From the NCBI GenBank assembly GCA_025964625.1, contig JAOPYL010000344.1, positions 1-35,615 on the forward strand: a DNA stretch of 35,615 bases, written 5' to 3'. This stretch comes from Actinoallomurus sp. (GTDB taxonomy: Bacteria > Actinomycetota > Actinomycetes > Streptosporangiales > Streptosporangiaceae). Both the position numbers and the translations under genes were made by a program. Position 1 is the first letter of the stretch. Each line of letters begins with the position of its first letter. The notes under the pieces were generated by a model. That model was not told the DNA's origin, did no database searches, and worked only from the letters and a program-made list of their open reading frames with translations. Of the stretch, positions 22,478-29,655 are shown one piece after another.

Positions 22478-22526
22478 CGTTCACGCCCCAGAGACAGCCC
22501 GGATCCGAGCAAATCACCAAAAGGAG

Positions 22527-22545
22527 GTAAGTAAGGCTTACTACC
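22527..22545. promoter_or_regulatory. DtxR/IdeR-like iron box upstream of the MpaB-family gene
   Basis: The core AGTAAG-G-CTTACT (22530-22542) is a perfect 13-base palindrome. The surrounding 19-mer matches the DtxR/IdeR/DmdR consensus (TTAGGTTAGGCTAACCTAA) at 12 of 19 positions by eye. It is centred about 60 bases upstream of the leftward start codon, so it could overlap the promoter. Confidence 0.45.
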
Positions 22546-22606
22546 CGGAAGCTTCGCGTATCACACCTGGTCGGTGAGTGGACTCCCAGGCAGGTCGCGC
22601 CGAAGG

Positions 22607-22930
22607 TCAGTCCGTGGTCTGCTCCCGCACCCACGACAGGTAGTCGGCGCTGCCGGCCACGACCGGCGTGGCGATGATCTCGGGCGTGTCGTAGGAGTGC
22701 TGCTCGGTGATCTGGGCGGCGAGGTCCTGGAAGCGGTCGGTGGTGGTCTTGAACAGCACCATCCATTCCTCCGCCGACTCGATCTCACCCTCCCACCAAT
22801 AGGTGCTGGCGATCGGGCCGACCAGCTGGGCGCAGGCCGCGAGGCGTTCCGTCACCGCCGACTTGGCGATCTCGGCGGCCTCCTTGCGTGAATCGGTGGT
22901 CGTCGTCACCTGGACGTACGCCTCGGGCAT
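22607..22930 (-). CDS. cutA: CutA-family protein (divalent ion tolerance)
   Basis: 107 residues from ATG 22930, with AAGGAG seven bases upstream; a longer frame to 22981 lacks such a site. YVQVTTTTDSRKEAAEIAKSAVTERLAACAQL, then STYWWEGEIESAEEWMVLFKTT and QHSYDTPEIIATPV are the classic CutA blocks, here with family-typical Trp-Trp and a Cys in LAACAQL. The protein is a ferredoxin-like fold forming very stable trimers related to PII signal proteins. The copper-tolerance role from E. coli remains uncertain in other bacteria. It stands alone between the M20 operon terminator and the MpaB-family gene. Confidence 0.93.
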   Translation of the reverse strand: MPEAYVQVTTTTDSRKEAAEIAKSAVTERLAACAQLVGPIASTYWWEGEIESAEEWMVLFKTTTDRFQDLAAQITEQHSYDTPEIIATPVVAGSADYLSWVREQTTD

Positions 22931-22973
22931 CAACGGCTCCTTCCCCCGCTCATGCCGCCAGCTTGTCACAGAC

Positions 22974-23028
22974 TCCCGCATCCGGGCGGGAAGGCCGCCG
23001 GTCGCGACGAGCGCGGCACGGCGGCCTT
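22974..23028 (-). terminator. Tandem hairpins ending the six-gene operon
   Basis: AAGGCCGCCG (22991-23000) pairs with CGGCGGCCTT (23019-23028) across an 18-base loop. Right beyond it, TCCCGC (22974-22979) pairs with GCGGGA (22986-22991). They lie 38 bases past the stop of the last operon gene and just ahead of cutA. Confidence 0.6.
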
Positions 23029-23065
23029 GGGCCCAGCGCGGCTCCGAGGAGCGTGAGGCGGCGGC

Positions 23066-24250
23066 CTAGGGGGCGGTGAGCGAGGTCAGGAAGGCGGCGG
23101 CGAGCGCGGCGCGCTCGACCATGCCCGACACCGTGGCGTGCTCGTCACGGGCGTGGGCGCCGGCCCCGACCGCACCGAACCCGTCGAGGACCGGGCAGCC
23201 GAGCGCGGCGGCGAAGTTGCCATCGCTGGCGCCGCCGACCGCCGTCTCCCGCAGCTCGATCCCGAGTTGCCCGGCGAGTGACCGGGCCCGCTCGAACAGC
23301 TCGGCGATCGCCGGCGTCCGGGCCATGACCGGCCGGTTCCAGCCGCCGTCGAGCCGCACCGTCACGCGCGGATCGCCCGGCCGCCAGCCGGTGAACGCGC
23401 GCTCGACCCGGTCGGCCTCCGCCTGGTCGGCCACGCGTACGTCGATGCCGGCGTGGGCCGACCCGGCGGTCACGTTGCGGCGGGTGCCCCCGCTGACCAC
23501 TCCGACGTTGACCGTCGTGCCCGCCGCCAGGTCGGTCAGCGCGGTCAGCGCGGTCACCATCTCGGCCAGTGCGGTGACCGCGCTCGCGCCGGCGGTCGGG
23601 TCGAGCCCCGCGTGCGCCTCCACCCCGGTCAGCGTCACGTCGAACAGCCCGACCCCCTTGCGCGCGGTCTTGACCGCGCCGTCGGCACTCGCCTCGAACA
23701 CCAGGACCGCGGCGGCGTCGCGACAGCTGTCCTCGATCACGGGACGGGACGCCGGGCTGCCGATCTCCTCGTCGCCGTTCAGGACCAGGCGCAGCGGCGG
23801 GCAGGCCAGCCCCGCCGCCCGCAGCGCGAGTACCGCCCAGACCGCCTGGACGAGTCCGGCCTTCATGTCGAACACGCCCGGCCCGCGGATCACGTCGCCG
23901 TCCACGGCGAACGGCAGCTCGCCGAGCGTGCCGAGCGGCCACACGGTGTCGTAGTGCGCGAGCACCACGACCGTGCCGGCGTCCGCACCGTCCTGGGTCC
24001 CGGTGTAGTCGAGCACGACCGTGTCGCCGTGGGCCCCGCCCGGCTCGGTGCGGATGGCAGCGGGTGGGCCGAGACGGCGCTCCACCCAGGAGAGGACCCA
24101 GTCCCGGCCGGCCGACAGCGCCGCCAGGTCGTCGCTGGGGGTCTCCAGCCGCACGTAGTCGCCGAGGTCGTCCAGCATGTCCTGGGTGTGGGCGTCCACC
24201 CACTGCCGCAGTGCGGCGACGTCGGCGGCGGGAATGGCGGGGACGCTCAT
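23066..24250 (-). CDS. M20 family metallopeptidase, carboxypeptidase G2-like
   Basis: 394 residues from ATG 24250. Zinc ligands and catalytic residues are visible: VVLAHYDTVWP (His, with the catalytic Asp two on), GVFDMKAG (bridging Asp), LNGDEEIGS (catalytic base Glu and ligand Glu), LVFEA (ligand Glu) and the C-terminal GAHARDEH (ligand His). The lid domain includes GVEAHAGLDPTAGASAV. FDMKAG with DEEIGS places it near glutamate carboxypeptidase / CPG2 rather than allantoate amidohydrolase. No signal peptide, so it cleaves an amide bond inside the cell. It is the last gene of the six-gene operon, its ATG sharing four bases with the previous stop, so its substrate is likely a pathway intermediate. 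Confidence 0.9.
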   Translation of the reverse strand: MSVPAIPAADVAALRQWVDAHTQDMLDDLGDYVRLETPSDDLAALSAGRDWVLSWVERRLGPPAAIRTEPGGAHGDTVVLDYTGTQDGADAGTVVVLAHYDTVWPLGTLGELPFAVDGDVIRGPGVFDMKAGLVQAVWAVLALRAAGLACPPLRLVLNGDEEIGSPASRPVIEDSCRDAAAVLVFEASADGAVKTARKGVGLFDVTLTGVEAHAGLDPTAGASAVTALAEMVTALTALTDLAAGTTVNVGVVSGGTRRNVTAGSAHAGIDVRVADQAEADRVERAFTGWRPGDPRVTVRLDGGWNRPVMARTPAIAELFERARSLAGQLGIELRETAVGGASDGNFAAALGCPVLDGFGAVGAGAHARDEHATVSGMVERAALAAAFLTSLTAP

Positions 24251-25287
24251 CGGGCGGCCTCCTTCGTGGCGATGGCGTCGAGTACGCCCAGGCGCGACTC
24301 GCTCATGGAGATGGGCTGGGCCTCGACCTCCGCGAGCTGCTCCAGCAGGGCCCGCAGCACGGGAACGTCGATGTGGTGCCGATCCGCGGCGGCGAGCACC
24401 GGCGCGTAATGGGTCGGCACCTCGGTCGCGCGGTGGCGCACCGCGATGTCGCGCCAGATGCCGCTCCGGGTCTTGGTCTGCGTGCGCAGCCATGCCACCA
24501 GCCGGTCGGTGGCGGCATCGGCTCCGGCCGGGCTCGCCGCCGGGCCGGTGTACGCCGTCGGCTCGAACGCGTCGAACGGCTCCAGGATGATCCCCTCGGC
24601 GGTCGCGACCGCGAGCACCTCGCGGACGAGCGCGTGCCCGGCCGGCCGATGCCGGTCCAGCAGGTCGCCCATCGCGTCATCGGCCAGCGCGGTGGCGGTC
24701 AGCATGGCCCCGAAGCCCAGCTTGGCCCACAGGTACCCGGCGACGTTGGCGGTGACGACGGCGGGTCCCCACGCGCTCAGGTCGGCGGCCAGCTCGCGCA
24801 CCCGCTCGGTGACGGCCCCGCTCATCTCACCGATCGCGATGGCCCCCGCGCCGCCGTCGTTGATCACCCCTGGGGCGACGACGTCGGCGAACAGGTCGAC
24901 GAACGCGCCGACCGTGCGCTCGGCGCCGACGTGGCCGGCGATCAGATCCTCGTTCAGGCCGTTCTGCAGGCTGACGACGTAGCCGTCCGCGGCGAGGTGG
25001 GCCGCCAGCCACCCGGCGGCGGTGTCGGTGGCGTGCGCCTTCACGGCGAGCAGCACCCGCCGGAGCGGCACGCTCACCTCCTCGGGTGTGAGGGCCGCCG
25101 CGACGGGCTGCCGCTCGCGTACGCCGCCGCGTTCCACGACGATGCCGTCGCGGGCGATGGCGCGGGCATGGTCCGCGTCGGTGTCCACGATGGTCACCGG
25201 ATGGCCCGCCCTGGCCAGGTGCCAGGCGATGGTGCCACCGATCGCGCCCGCGCCGACGACGGTGTATTCACGGGGGGGCAGGCTCAC
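24247..25287 (-). CDS. Ketopantoate reductase-like oxidoreductase with altered substrate site
   Basis: 346 residues from GTG 25287. The Rossmann start TVVGAGAIGGTIAWHLARAGH, VKAHATDTAAGWL and VSLQNGLNEDLI are typical of the ApbA/PanE fold. The helical C-terminal domain has LWAKLGFGAMLTATALADD. The lysine is present, but the asparagines that normally follow it and hold pantoate (Asn180 and Asn184 in E. coli PanE) are replaced by small residues. The protein is also some 40-50 residues longer than PanE, with an extra C-terminal helix ending SESRLGVLDAIA. I infer an NAD(P)-dependent 2-hydroxy/2-oxo acid dehydrogenase acting on another substrate in this operon. It overlaps both neighbours by four bases. 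Confidence 0.8.
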   Translation of the reverse strand: MSLPPREYTVVGAGAIGGTIAWHLARAGHPVTIVDTDADHARAIARDGIVVERGGVRERQPVAAALTPEEVSVPLRRVLLAVKAHATDTAAGWLAAHLAADGYVVSLQNGLNEDLIAGHVGAERTVGAFVDLFADVVAPGVINDGGAGAIAIGEMSGAVTERVRELAADLSAWGPAVVTANVAGYLWAKLGFGAMLTATALADDAMGDLLDRHRPAGHALVREVLAVATAEGIILEPFDAFEPTAYTGPAASPAGADAATDRLVAWLRTQTKTRSGIWRDIAVRHRATEVPTHYAPVLAAADRHHIDVPVLRALLEQLAEVEAQPISMSESRLGVLDAIATKEAAR

Positions 25288-26102
25288 AGCGCCGCTCCTT
25301 CACTGGTCATGCTGGTCGCGCCCGCGGGCGCCTGGACGTCGGTCAGTTCCGGCCAGTGCGCCGGGAGCGTGGTCGTGCCCGCGGACGCGCCGCCGTCGAC
25401 CCGCACGATCGAGCCGGTGACCCATTCCGCGGCCGGGGACACCAGCCAGGCGACCGCGGCGGCGATGTCGCCGGGCCGGCCACGCCTGCCCAGCGGGTTG
25501 ACCGCGACCGCCGCGGCGTACTCCTCGGTCACGGGGTTGGCCGTGCTGTCGACGGTGACGAATCCGGGGCTGACCGCGTTGACCCGGATGCCGGCTCCGC
25601 CGAGTTCGATCGCCGCCGCCTTCGTCAGCATCTCCACCGCCGCCTTCGACGTGCTGTAGTGGGCCGCGCCCGGCCGGGCACGGAGCGCCGAGCCGGAGCT
25701 GATGTTCACCACGCTGCCGGGCCGGCCGGCCCCGATGGCCAGCTCGGCGAAGGCGCGGGTGGCCAGCATGGGGGCGCGCACGTTGACCGCCTGAACCTGG
25801 TCCCACACCTGCGCGTCCAGCTCGAGAAAGGCCCTGGCCGGGTAGATGCCGGCGGCGTTGACGAGCGCGTCGACGGGACCGCCGGCCTCCCACGCCTCCC
25901 GGACCATCCGGTCCGGCGCGGCGGGGTCGGACAGGTCGGCGACGAGCATTCTGGCCGGGGTGGCGAGACAGGCGAGAGACTCGCGCAGCTGGGGCTCCCG
26001 CAGGTCGACCCCGGTCACCGTCCAGCCGTCGGCGGCGAACGTCGCCGCCACGGCGGCACCGATCCCGCTTCCGGCGCCTGTGACGAGGATATGACGGCTC
26101 AC
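25284..26102 (-). CDS. Short-chain dehydrogenase/reductase
   Basis: 272 residues from GTG 26102, which shares four bases with the transporter's stop. A classical SDR: cofactor loop LVTGAGSGIGAAVA, Asp34-type acidic residue in TGVDLREP (favouring NAD), VADLSD, NAAG (ALVNAAGIYPA), and the Ser-Tyr-Lys set in NISSGSALRARPGAAHYSTSKAAVEM. VNAVSPGFV and the C-terminal VTGSIVRVDGGAS complete it. It has a short extra C-terminal tail of about 25 residues after the usual end. Likely an NAD-dependent alcohol dehydrogenase step of the operon's pathway; the substrate cannot be told from sequence. Confidence 0.9.
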   Translation of the reverse strand: MSRHILVTGAGSGIGAAVAATFAADGWTVTGVDLREPQLRESLACLATPARMLVADLSDPAAPDRMVREAWEAGGPVDALVNAAGIYPARAFLELDAQVWDQVQAVNVRAPMLATRAFAELAIGAGRPGSVVNISSGSALRARPGAAHYSTSKAAVEMLTKAAAIELGGAGIRVNAVSPGFVTVDSTANPVTEEYAAAVAVNPLGRRGRPGDIAAAVAWLVSPAAEWVTGSIVRVDGGASAGTTTLPAHWPELTDVQAPAGATSMTSEGAAL

Positions 26103-27409
26103 CCGATCTCCTTTCCCTTGGTCTCCGGCATCGTCGCGTACACCACGATGCCGATCACCGCCGCTATCGCGGTGTAGATCCATACCTTGTCGCGGTGGCC
26201 GTGGGTGGCCAGCCACGTCGTTACGTACGGCGCGGTGCCGCCGAAGATCGCCACGGCCAGCGCGTACGGCAGGCCGATCCCGGTGGTGCGCACCTCGGCC
26301 GGGAACTGCTCCGCCATCACCACCGCGCAGTTGGCCGAGTAGCCCACCATGAAGACGACCCCGGCCAGCTCGACGAGCAGCAGCGACCAGAAGCCGCCCC
26401 CGATGAGCTGGAACGACGGCCAGGAGAGCAGCAGGAATCCGACGGCGAAGACGAGCATCGTGGGCTTGCGGCCGAACCGGTCCGAGAGCATGCCGCCGAA
26501 CGGCAGCATGACCAGGAAGGCGGCGATCGCGAGCGTGTTGGCCAGGAAGGCCTGGTTGAGCGGCACGCCTTCCGCGGCGTGGGCGTACCCGGGCATGTAG
26601 CTGACCCAGATGTAGTAGAGCAGCGTGCCCGCGATCGTGATGCCGGCGACGCGCAGGGCGGCCCGCGGGTGGTTGACCAGCATGTCCTTCACCGGCGTCG
26701 GCCGGGCATCGCCCGCGCGGCGCTCGGCGACCTCGGTGAAGGCGTCCGTCTCCTCGACGGCGGCCCGCAGCCACAGCCCGACGAGTCCGAGCAGGCCGCC
26801 GACGGCGAACGCCGTCCGCCAGCCCCACGTCGTCAGCGCCCCGTCGCTGAGCGTGCTGGTGAGCAGGGTGCCGAGCAGTGAGGCGATGAGAGTGCCGGCG
26901 CCGACCGAGACCTGCTGCCAGGACCCGATGAACGCGCGCCTGCTCGGGGCGGCCGACTCGATGAGGAACGCCGACGAGGTGCCGAACTCGCCCCCGGCGG
27001 AGAAACCCTGGAGGAGCCGGGCGAGGAGGAGTACGGCCGGGGCGACGAGGCCGATGGCGCTGTAGGGCGGGCAGACCGCGACCAGGAGTGCGGCGCCCGC
27101 CATCATCGAGATGGTCAGCGTCATGCCCGCCTTGCGGCCACGGCGGTCGGCGTAGCCGCCCAGCACTGCCGCGCCGATCGGCCGCATGAGGAAGCCGACG
27201 GCGAACACGGCCAGCGTGGCGAGCAGGTCGGCCGTCTTGTCGCCCTTGGGGAAGAACTGCGAGGCGAAGATCGGCGCGAACGCGGAGTAGACGGCCCAGT
27301 CGACCCACTCGACGGTGTTGCCGACCGCGCCGGCGATGACGGCGCGGCGCTGCTTGGCGGTCATGCTCACGGCCGGCGAGCGCGGGCCGACAGCGGTGGT
27401 CGCGGTCAC
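26099..27409 (-). CDS. MFS transporter, metabolite:H+ symporter type
   Basis: 436 residues from GTG 27409 (AAGGGG six to seven bases before). Twelve helices. The loop 2-3 motif GGYADRRGRKAGM and its second-half repeat DRFGRKPTM are present. NTVEWVDWAVYSAFAPIFASQFFP and RLLQGFSAGGEFGTSSAFLIE mark the MHS family (ProP, KgtP, ShiA). Members take up carboxylates, betaines or shikimate-like acids with protons. Lying between the deacetylase-like hydrolase and three catabolic enzymes, it probably imports the operon's substrate. It has 46 bases upstream without a terminator, and overlaps the SDR gene by four bases. Confidence 0.9.
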   Translation of the reverse strand: MTATTAVGPRSPAVSMTAKQRRAVIAGAVGNTVEWVDWAVYSAFAPIFASQFFPKGDKTADLLATLAVFAVGFLMRPIGAAVLGGYADRRGRKAGMTLTISMMAGAALLVAVCPPYSAIGLVAPAVLLLARLLQGFSAGGEFGTSSAFLIESAAPSRRAFIGSWQQVSVGAGTLIASLLGTLLTSTLSDGALTTWGWRTAFAVGGLLGLVGLWLRAAVEETDAFTEVAERRAGDARPTPVKDMLVNHPRAALRVAGITIAGTLLYYIWVSYMPGYAHAAEGVPLNQAFLANTLAIAAFLVMLPFGGMLSDRFGRKPTMLVFAVGFLLLSWPSFQLIGGGFWSLLLVELAGVVFMVGYSANCAVVMAEQFPAEVRTTGIGLPYALAVAIFGGTAPYVTTWLATHGHRDKVWIYTAIAAVIGIVVYATMPETKGKEIG

Positions 27410-27455
27410 GGTGGACCCCTTTTGGTGGTGACGAGGTTGAACAGGACGGCCAGGC

Positions 27456-28367
27456 TCAGCCGGCGGCCGGGAGAGGCTCGGAGAGCTCCGTGCGGACGTG
27501 CTCGGCGATCTGGGCGTGGGTGGCGAACCACACGTCGTCGCGGGCGCCGATGTGGTCGAGCAACCCGGTGAGAACCACCATCCGCGCCCGGTGGCCGATG
27601 ATGTGCGGGTGCATGGTGAGCTGGAACAGCCCGCCGTCGGCGCGTGCGGCGTCGAACTCGTCGCACCACAGTCGCAGCACGTCACGGGGCGGGGTGTAGG
27701 GGCGCAGCGAGCCGTAGCGCTCCATCATGAAGTACGGCGCGTCGTCACGGATCCACTCGACCGGCAGCTCGACGATCCCCGTGGGCCTGCCGTCGGCGAG
27801 CAGCTCGTAACAGTCGTCGTCGGCCATCAGCGACGAGTCGTAGACCAGCCCGAGCTCGGCGATGATCTCGAGTGTGGCGTCGGAGAAGTCCCAGGACGGC
27901 GTGCGCACCCCGACCGGGCGTACCCCGGTGATGTCCTCGAGCGTGTCGAGGGCCCGGGCGGCCAGCTCCCGCTCGTCGGCCGGCGCGAGCAACATGTTGC
28001 GTTCGTGGATCCAGCCGTGCGCGGCGATCTCGTGGCCCGCGGCGACGTAGGCCCGGGCCTCCTCCGGATGCAGCAGCGCGGACACCGCGGGCATGAAGAA
28101 GGTGGCCGGCACGCCGTGCTTCTCCAGCGCGGCGAGGATCCGGGGCGCGGCGACACGTGAGCCGTACTCCCCCTGGGCGAGCTTGCCGGGGCGGGTCTCA
28201 CCCTCGCGGAGCGGGATCGTCTCGTGGTCTGAGTCGAATGACAGCGCAACCGCGACCTTCGCGCCGTTCGGCCACGGCGGGGCGAGCCGGCGGCCCGCCC
28301 GGACGCGCTCCACGTGCCCGCGCCAGGTCGCCTCGTCCCACTGCCAGGGTTCGGTCACGGCGTTCAA
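27456..28367 (-). CDS. NodB-fold hydrolase, PuuE / cyclic-imidase-like
   Basis: 303 residues. TTG 28367 is chosen as start: AGGAG lies about six bases upstream and its TTGA overlaps the regulator's stop, while GTG 28358 would leave the site too far away. NodB motifs: VALSFDSDHE (Asp pair), EIAAHGWIHERN (the His-x3-His metal pair) and VGVRTPSWDFS. WPNGAKVAVALSFD and the MMERYGSLRPYTPP region resemble PuuE allantoinases and cyclic-imide hydrolases rather than chitin or peptidoglycan deacetylases. No signal peptide, so it is cytosolic, which also disfavors a cell-wall role. Inferred role: hydrolysis of a cyclic or linear amide as first step after import. Confidence 0.82.
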   Translation of the reverse strand: MNAVTEPWQWDEATWRGHVERVRAGRRLAPPWPNGAKVAVALSFDSDHETIPLREGETRPGKLAQGEYGSRVAAPRILAALEKHGVPATFFMPAVSALLHPEEARAYVAAGHEIAAHGWIHERNMLLAPADERELAARALDTLEDITGVRPVGVRTPSWDFSDATLEIIAELGLVYDSSLMADDDCYELLADGRPTGIVELPVEWIRDDAPYFMMERYGSLRPYTPPRDVLRLWCDEFDAARADGGLFQLTMHPHIIGHRARMVVLTGLLDHIGARDDVWFATHAQIAEHVRTELSEPLPAAG

Positions 28368-29392
28368 TGACTGCTCCTCTCGGTAACGGTCTCGGCCAGC
28401 CGCGGCGGCGGGATCGGCACCCAGGCGCGCTTCAGCGTGTCGAGCTGCAAGGTCGTGTCGGCGCGCCGCACACCGGGCAGGGCGCCGACCACGTCGGTGG
28501 TGAAGCGATACAGGTCGGCGAAGTGCCGCAGTGACACCTGGCCGCAGAGGTTGAACCGGCCGGCGGTCGCCGACAGGTACTTGATGCCGGAGTTCCCCGC
28601 CAGTTGCCGCCCGGCGGCCTCCAGGTGGGCGGGCTCGACGTCGAGCCACAGCATGAACTCCACGGCGAAACCGAGGAGAGCCGGCTCGACGACGGTACGG
28701 AAGCGCAGGCAGCCGCGGGCCACCATCGAATCGATGCGGCGTGCCACCGTCGACTCGCTGGCGCCCACCCGCCCGGCGAGCTCCTTGACCGGCATCCGGC
28801 CGTCCTCGCCGAGCTCGGCGGCGATGGCGAGCTCGAGGTCGTCGAGCCGGTCCGGCGGGCGTTCCCACACCTGGTCCTCGAACGGGCGCACCGGCTGGGG
28901 ACGCAGCAGCGCACCGGAGGCCGGGTCGAGCAGCCCGGTGTCCCAGTCGTGGGCGGAGGTGAAGGTCCGCATCACGGTGAACGTCTCGGTCTCGGTGAGC
29001 TGATCGCGGCCCCGCATGTCGTGGACGGGCAGTTGCGTCAGGTGGCGGTGGGTCGGCACGACGAACTCGGCCACGGCGTCGGCGCCGCCGGTCACGACCG
29101 CCACGAAACGCGCCTCGGGCCGGGCGGCCAGCCCGGCGGCGACGTCCTCGGCGGTCCCCGGCCGGCACGACACCCGGACCAGCACCGGGACCCCGAGACC
29201 GGAGCGCAGCACATCGACCACGCCGATCACGCGGGCCGCACGGCGCTCCCGCAGCGCGGCGAAACGGCGCTGCACGGTCGACTCGCTCACCCCGATGGCG
29301 CGCGCCACGAGGTGCCAGGGAGCGCGGCCGTCGAGCTGGAGGGCGGCCACCAGGAGGCGATCGAGCTCGCCGAGCTCTTCATCACCGGTCAT
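28364..29392 (-). CDS. Lrp/AsnC family regulator, tandem two-unit form
   Basis: 342 residues, about twice the usual AsnC length. Unit 1: HTH at LDRLLVAALQLDGRAPWHLVARAIGVSESTVQRRFAALRER, then a ligand-binding-like domain (VPVLVRVSCRPGTAEDVAAGL...EARFVAVVTGGADAVAEFVV). Unit 2 repeats the plan: LDDLELAIAAELGEDGRMPVKELAGRVGASESTVARRIDSMVARG and a second RAM-like half (EFMLWLDVEPAHLEAAGRQLAG...GIKYLSATAGRFNLCGQV). Fused pairs occur in actinobacteria. As first gene of the operon it is most likely the local, autoregulated control protein responding to the pathway's substrate. It is coupled to the downstream hydrolase by a four-base overlap. Confidence 0.9.
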   Translation of the reverse strand: MTGDEELGELDRLLVAALQLDGRAPWHLVARAIGVSESTVQRRFAALRERRAARVIGVVDVLRSGLGVPVLVRVSCRPGTAEDVAAGLAARPEARFVAVVTGGADAVAEFVVPTHRHLTQLPVHDMRGRDQLTETETFTVMRTFTSAHDWDTGLLDPASGALLRPQPVRPFEDQVWERPPDRLDDLELAIAAELGEDGRMPVKELAGRVGASESTVARRIDSMVARGCLRFRTVVEPALLGFAVEFMLWLDVEPAHLEAAGRQLAGNSGIKYLSATAGRFNLCGQVSLRHFADLYRFTTDVVGALPGVRRADTTLQLDTLKRAWVPIPPPRLAETVTERSSH

Positions 29393-29544
29393 CTGGACAT
29401 CTTGGCTGACGGATCACGGCAAATACAAGTCCTAAATGACGAAATCCCGCATAGTGTAAGCTCTGACGCTGTTTTCTCCCAGAGACTCGAAAATCGCTTC
29501 CGGCGTGCCGCCGAGAGTACGTGCGCATCGCCGGGCATACGGAA
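29393..29544. promoter_or_regulatory. Promoter region of the six-gene operon
   Basis: This is an AT-richer patch (29420-29500) upstream of the leftward AsnC gene. On the plus strand AAAT occurs at 29421-29424, 29434-29437 and 29442-29445, the kind of A/T motif Lrp-type proteins favour. I cannot place -10 and -35 boxes firmly. Confidence 0.35.
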
Positions 29545-29579
29545 CAGGCGGCCTGCCCCGTCTCGGGGCAGGCCGCCTG
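29545..29579 (-). terminator. Strong terminator after gamma-glutamyltransferase
   Basis: CAGGCGGCCTGCCCCG (29545-29560) and its exact complement CGGGGCAGGCCGCCTG (29564-29579) form a 16-base perfect stem with a TCT loop, 76 bases past the leftward ggt stop. It separates ggt from the six-gene operon's promoter. Confidence 0.8.
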
Positions 29580-29655
29580 GGCGGCTCACGATGACCTCGC
29601 CGGCCCTCCGGGGACGCTCAGCCGGCGGCGTCGGCCGGAGTGCCCTGGCCGGGCG

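Noticed and set aside
23066-28367. Allantoin (urate) pathway for the PuuE-like and M20 genes, linked to the xanthine dehydrogenase upstream
   Set aside because: The M20 protein has CPG2-type motifs rather than those of allantoate amidohydrolase, urate oxidase genes are absent, and the SDR and ketopantoate-reductase-like steps would be unexplained. The two loci are also 6 kb apart with unrelated genes between.
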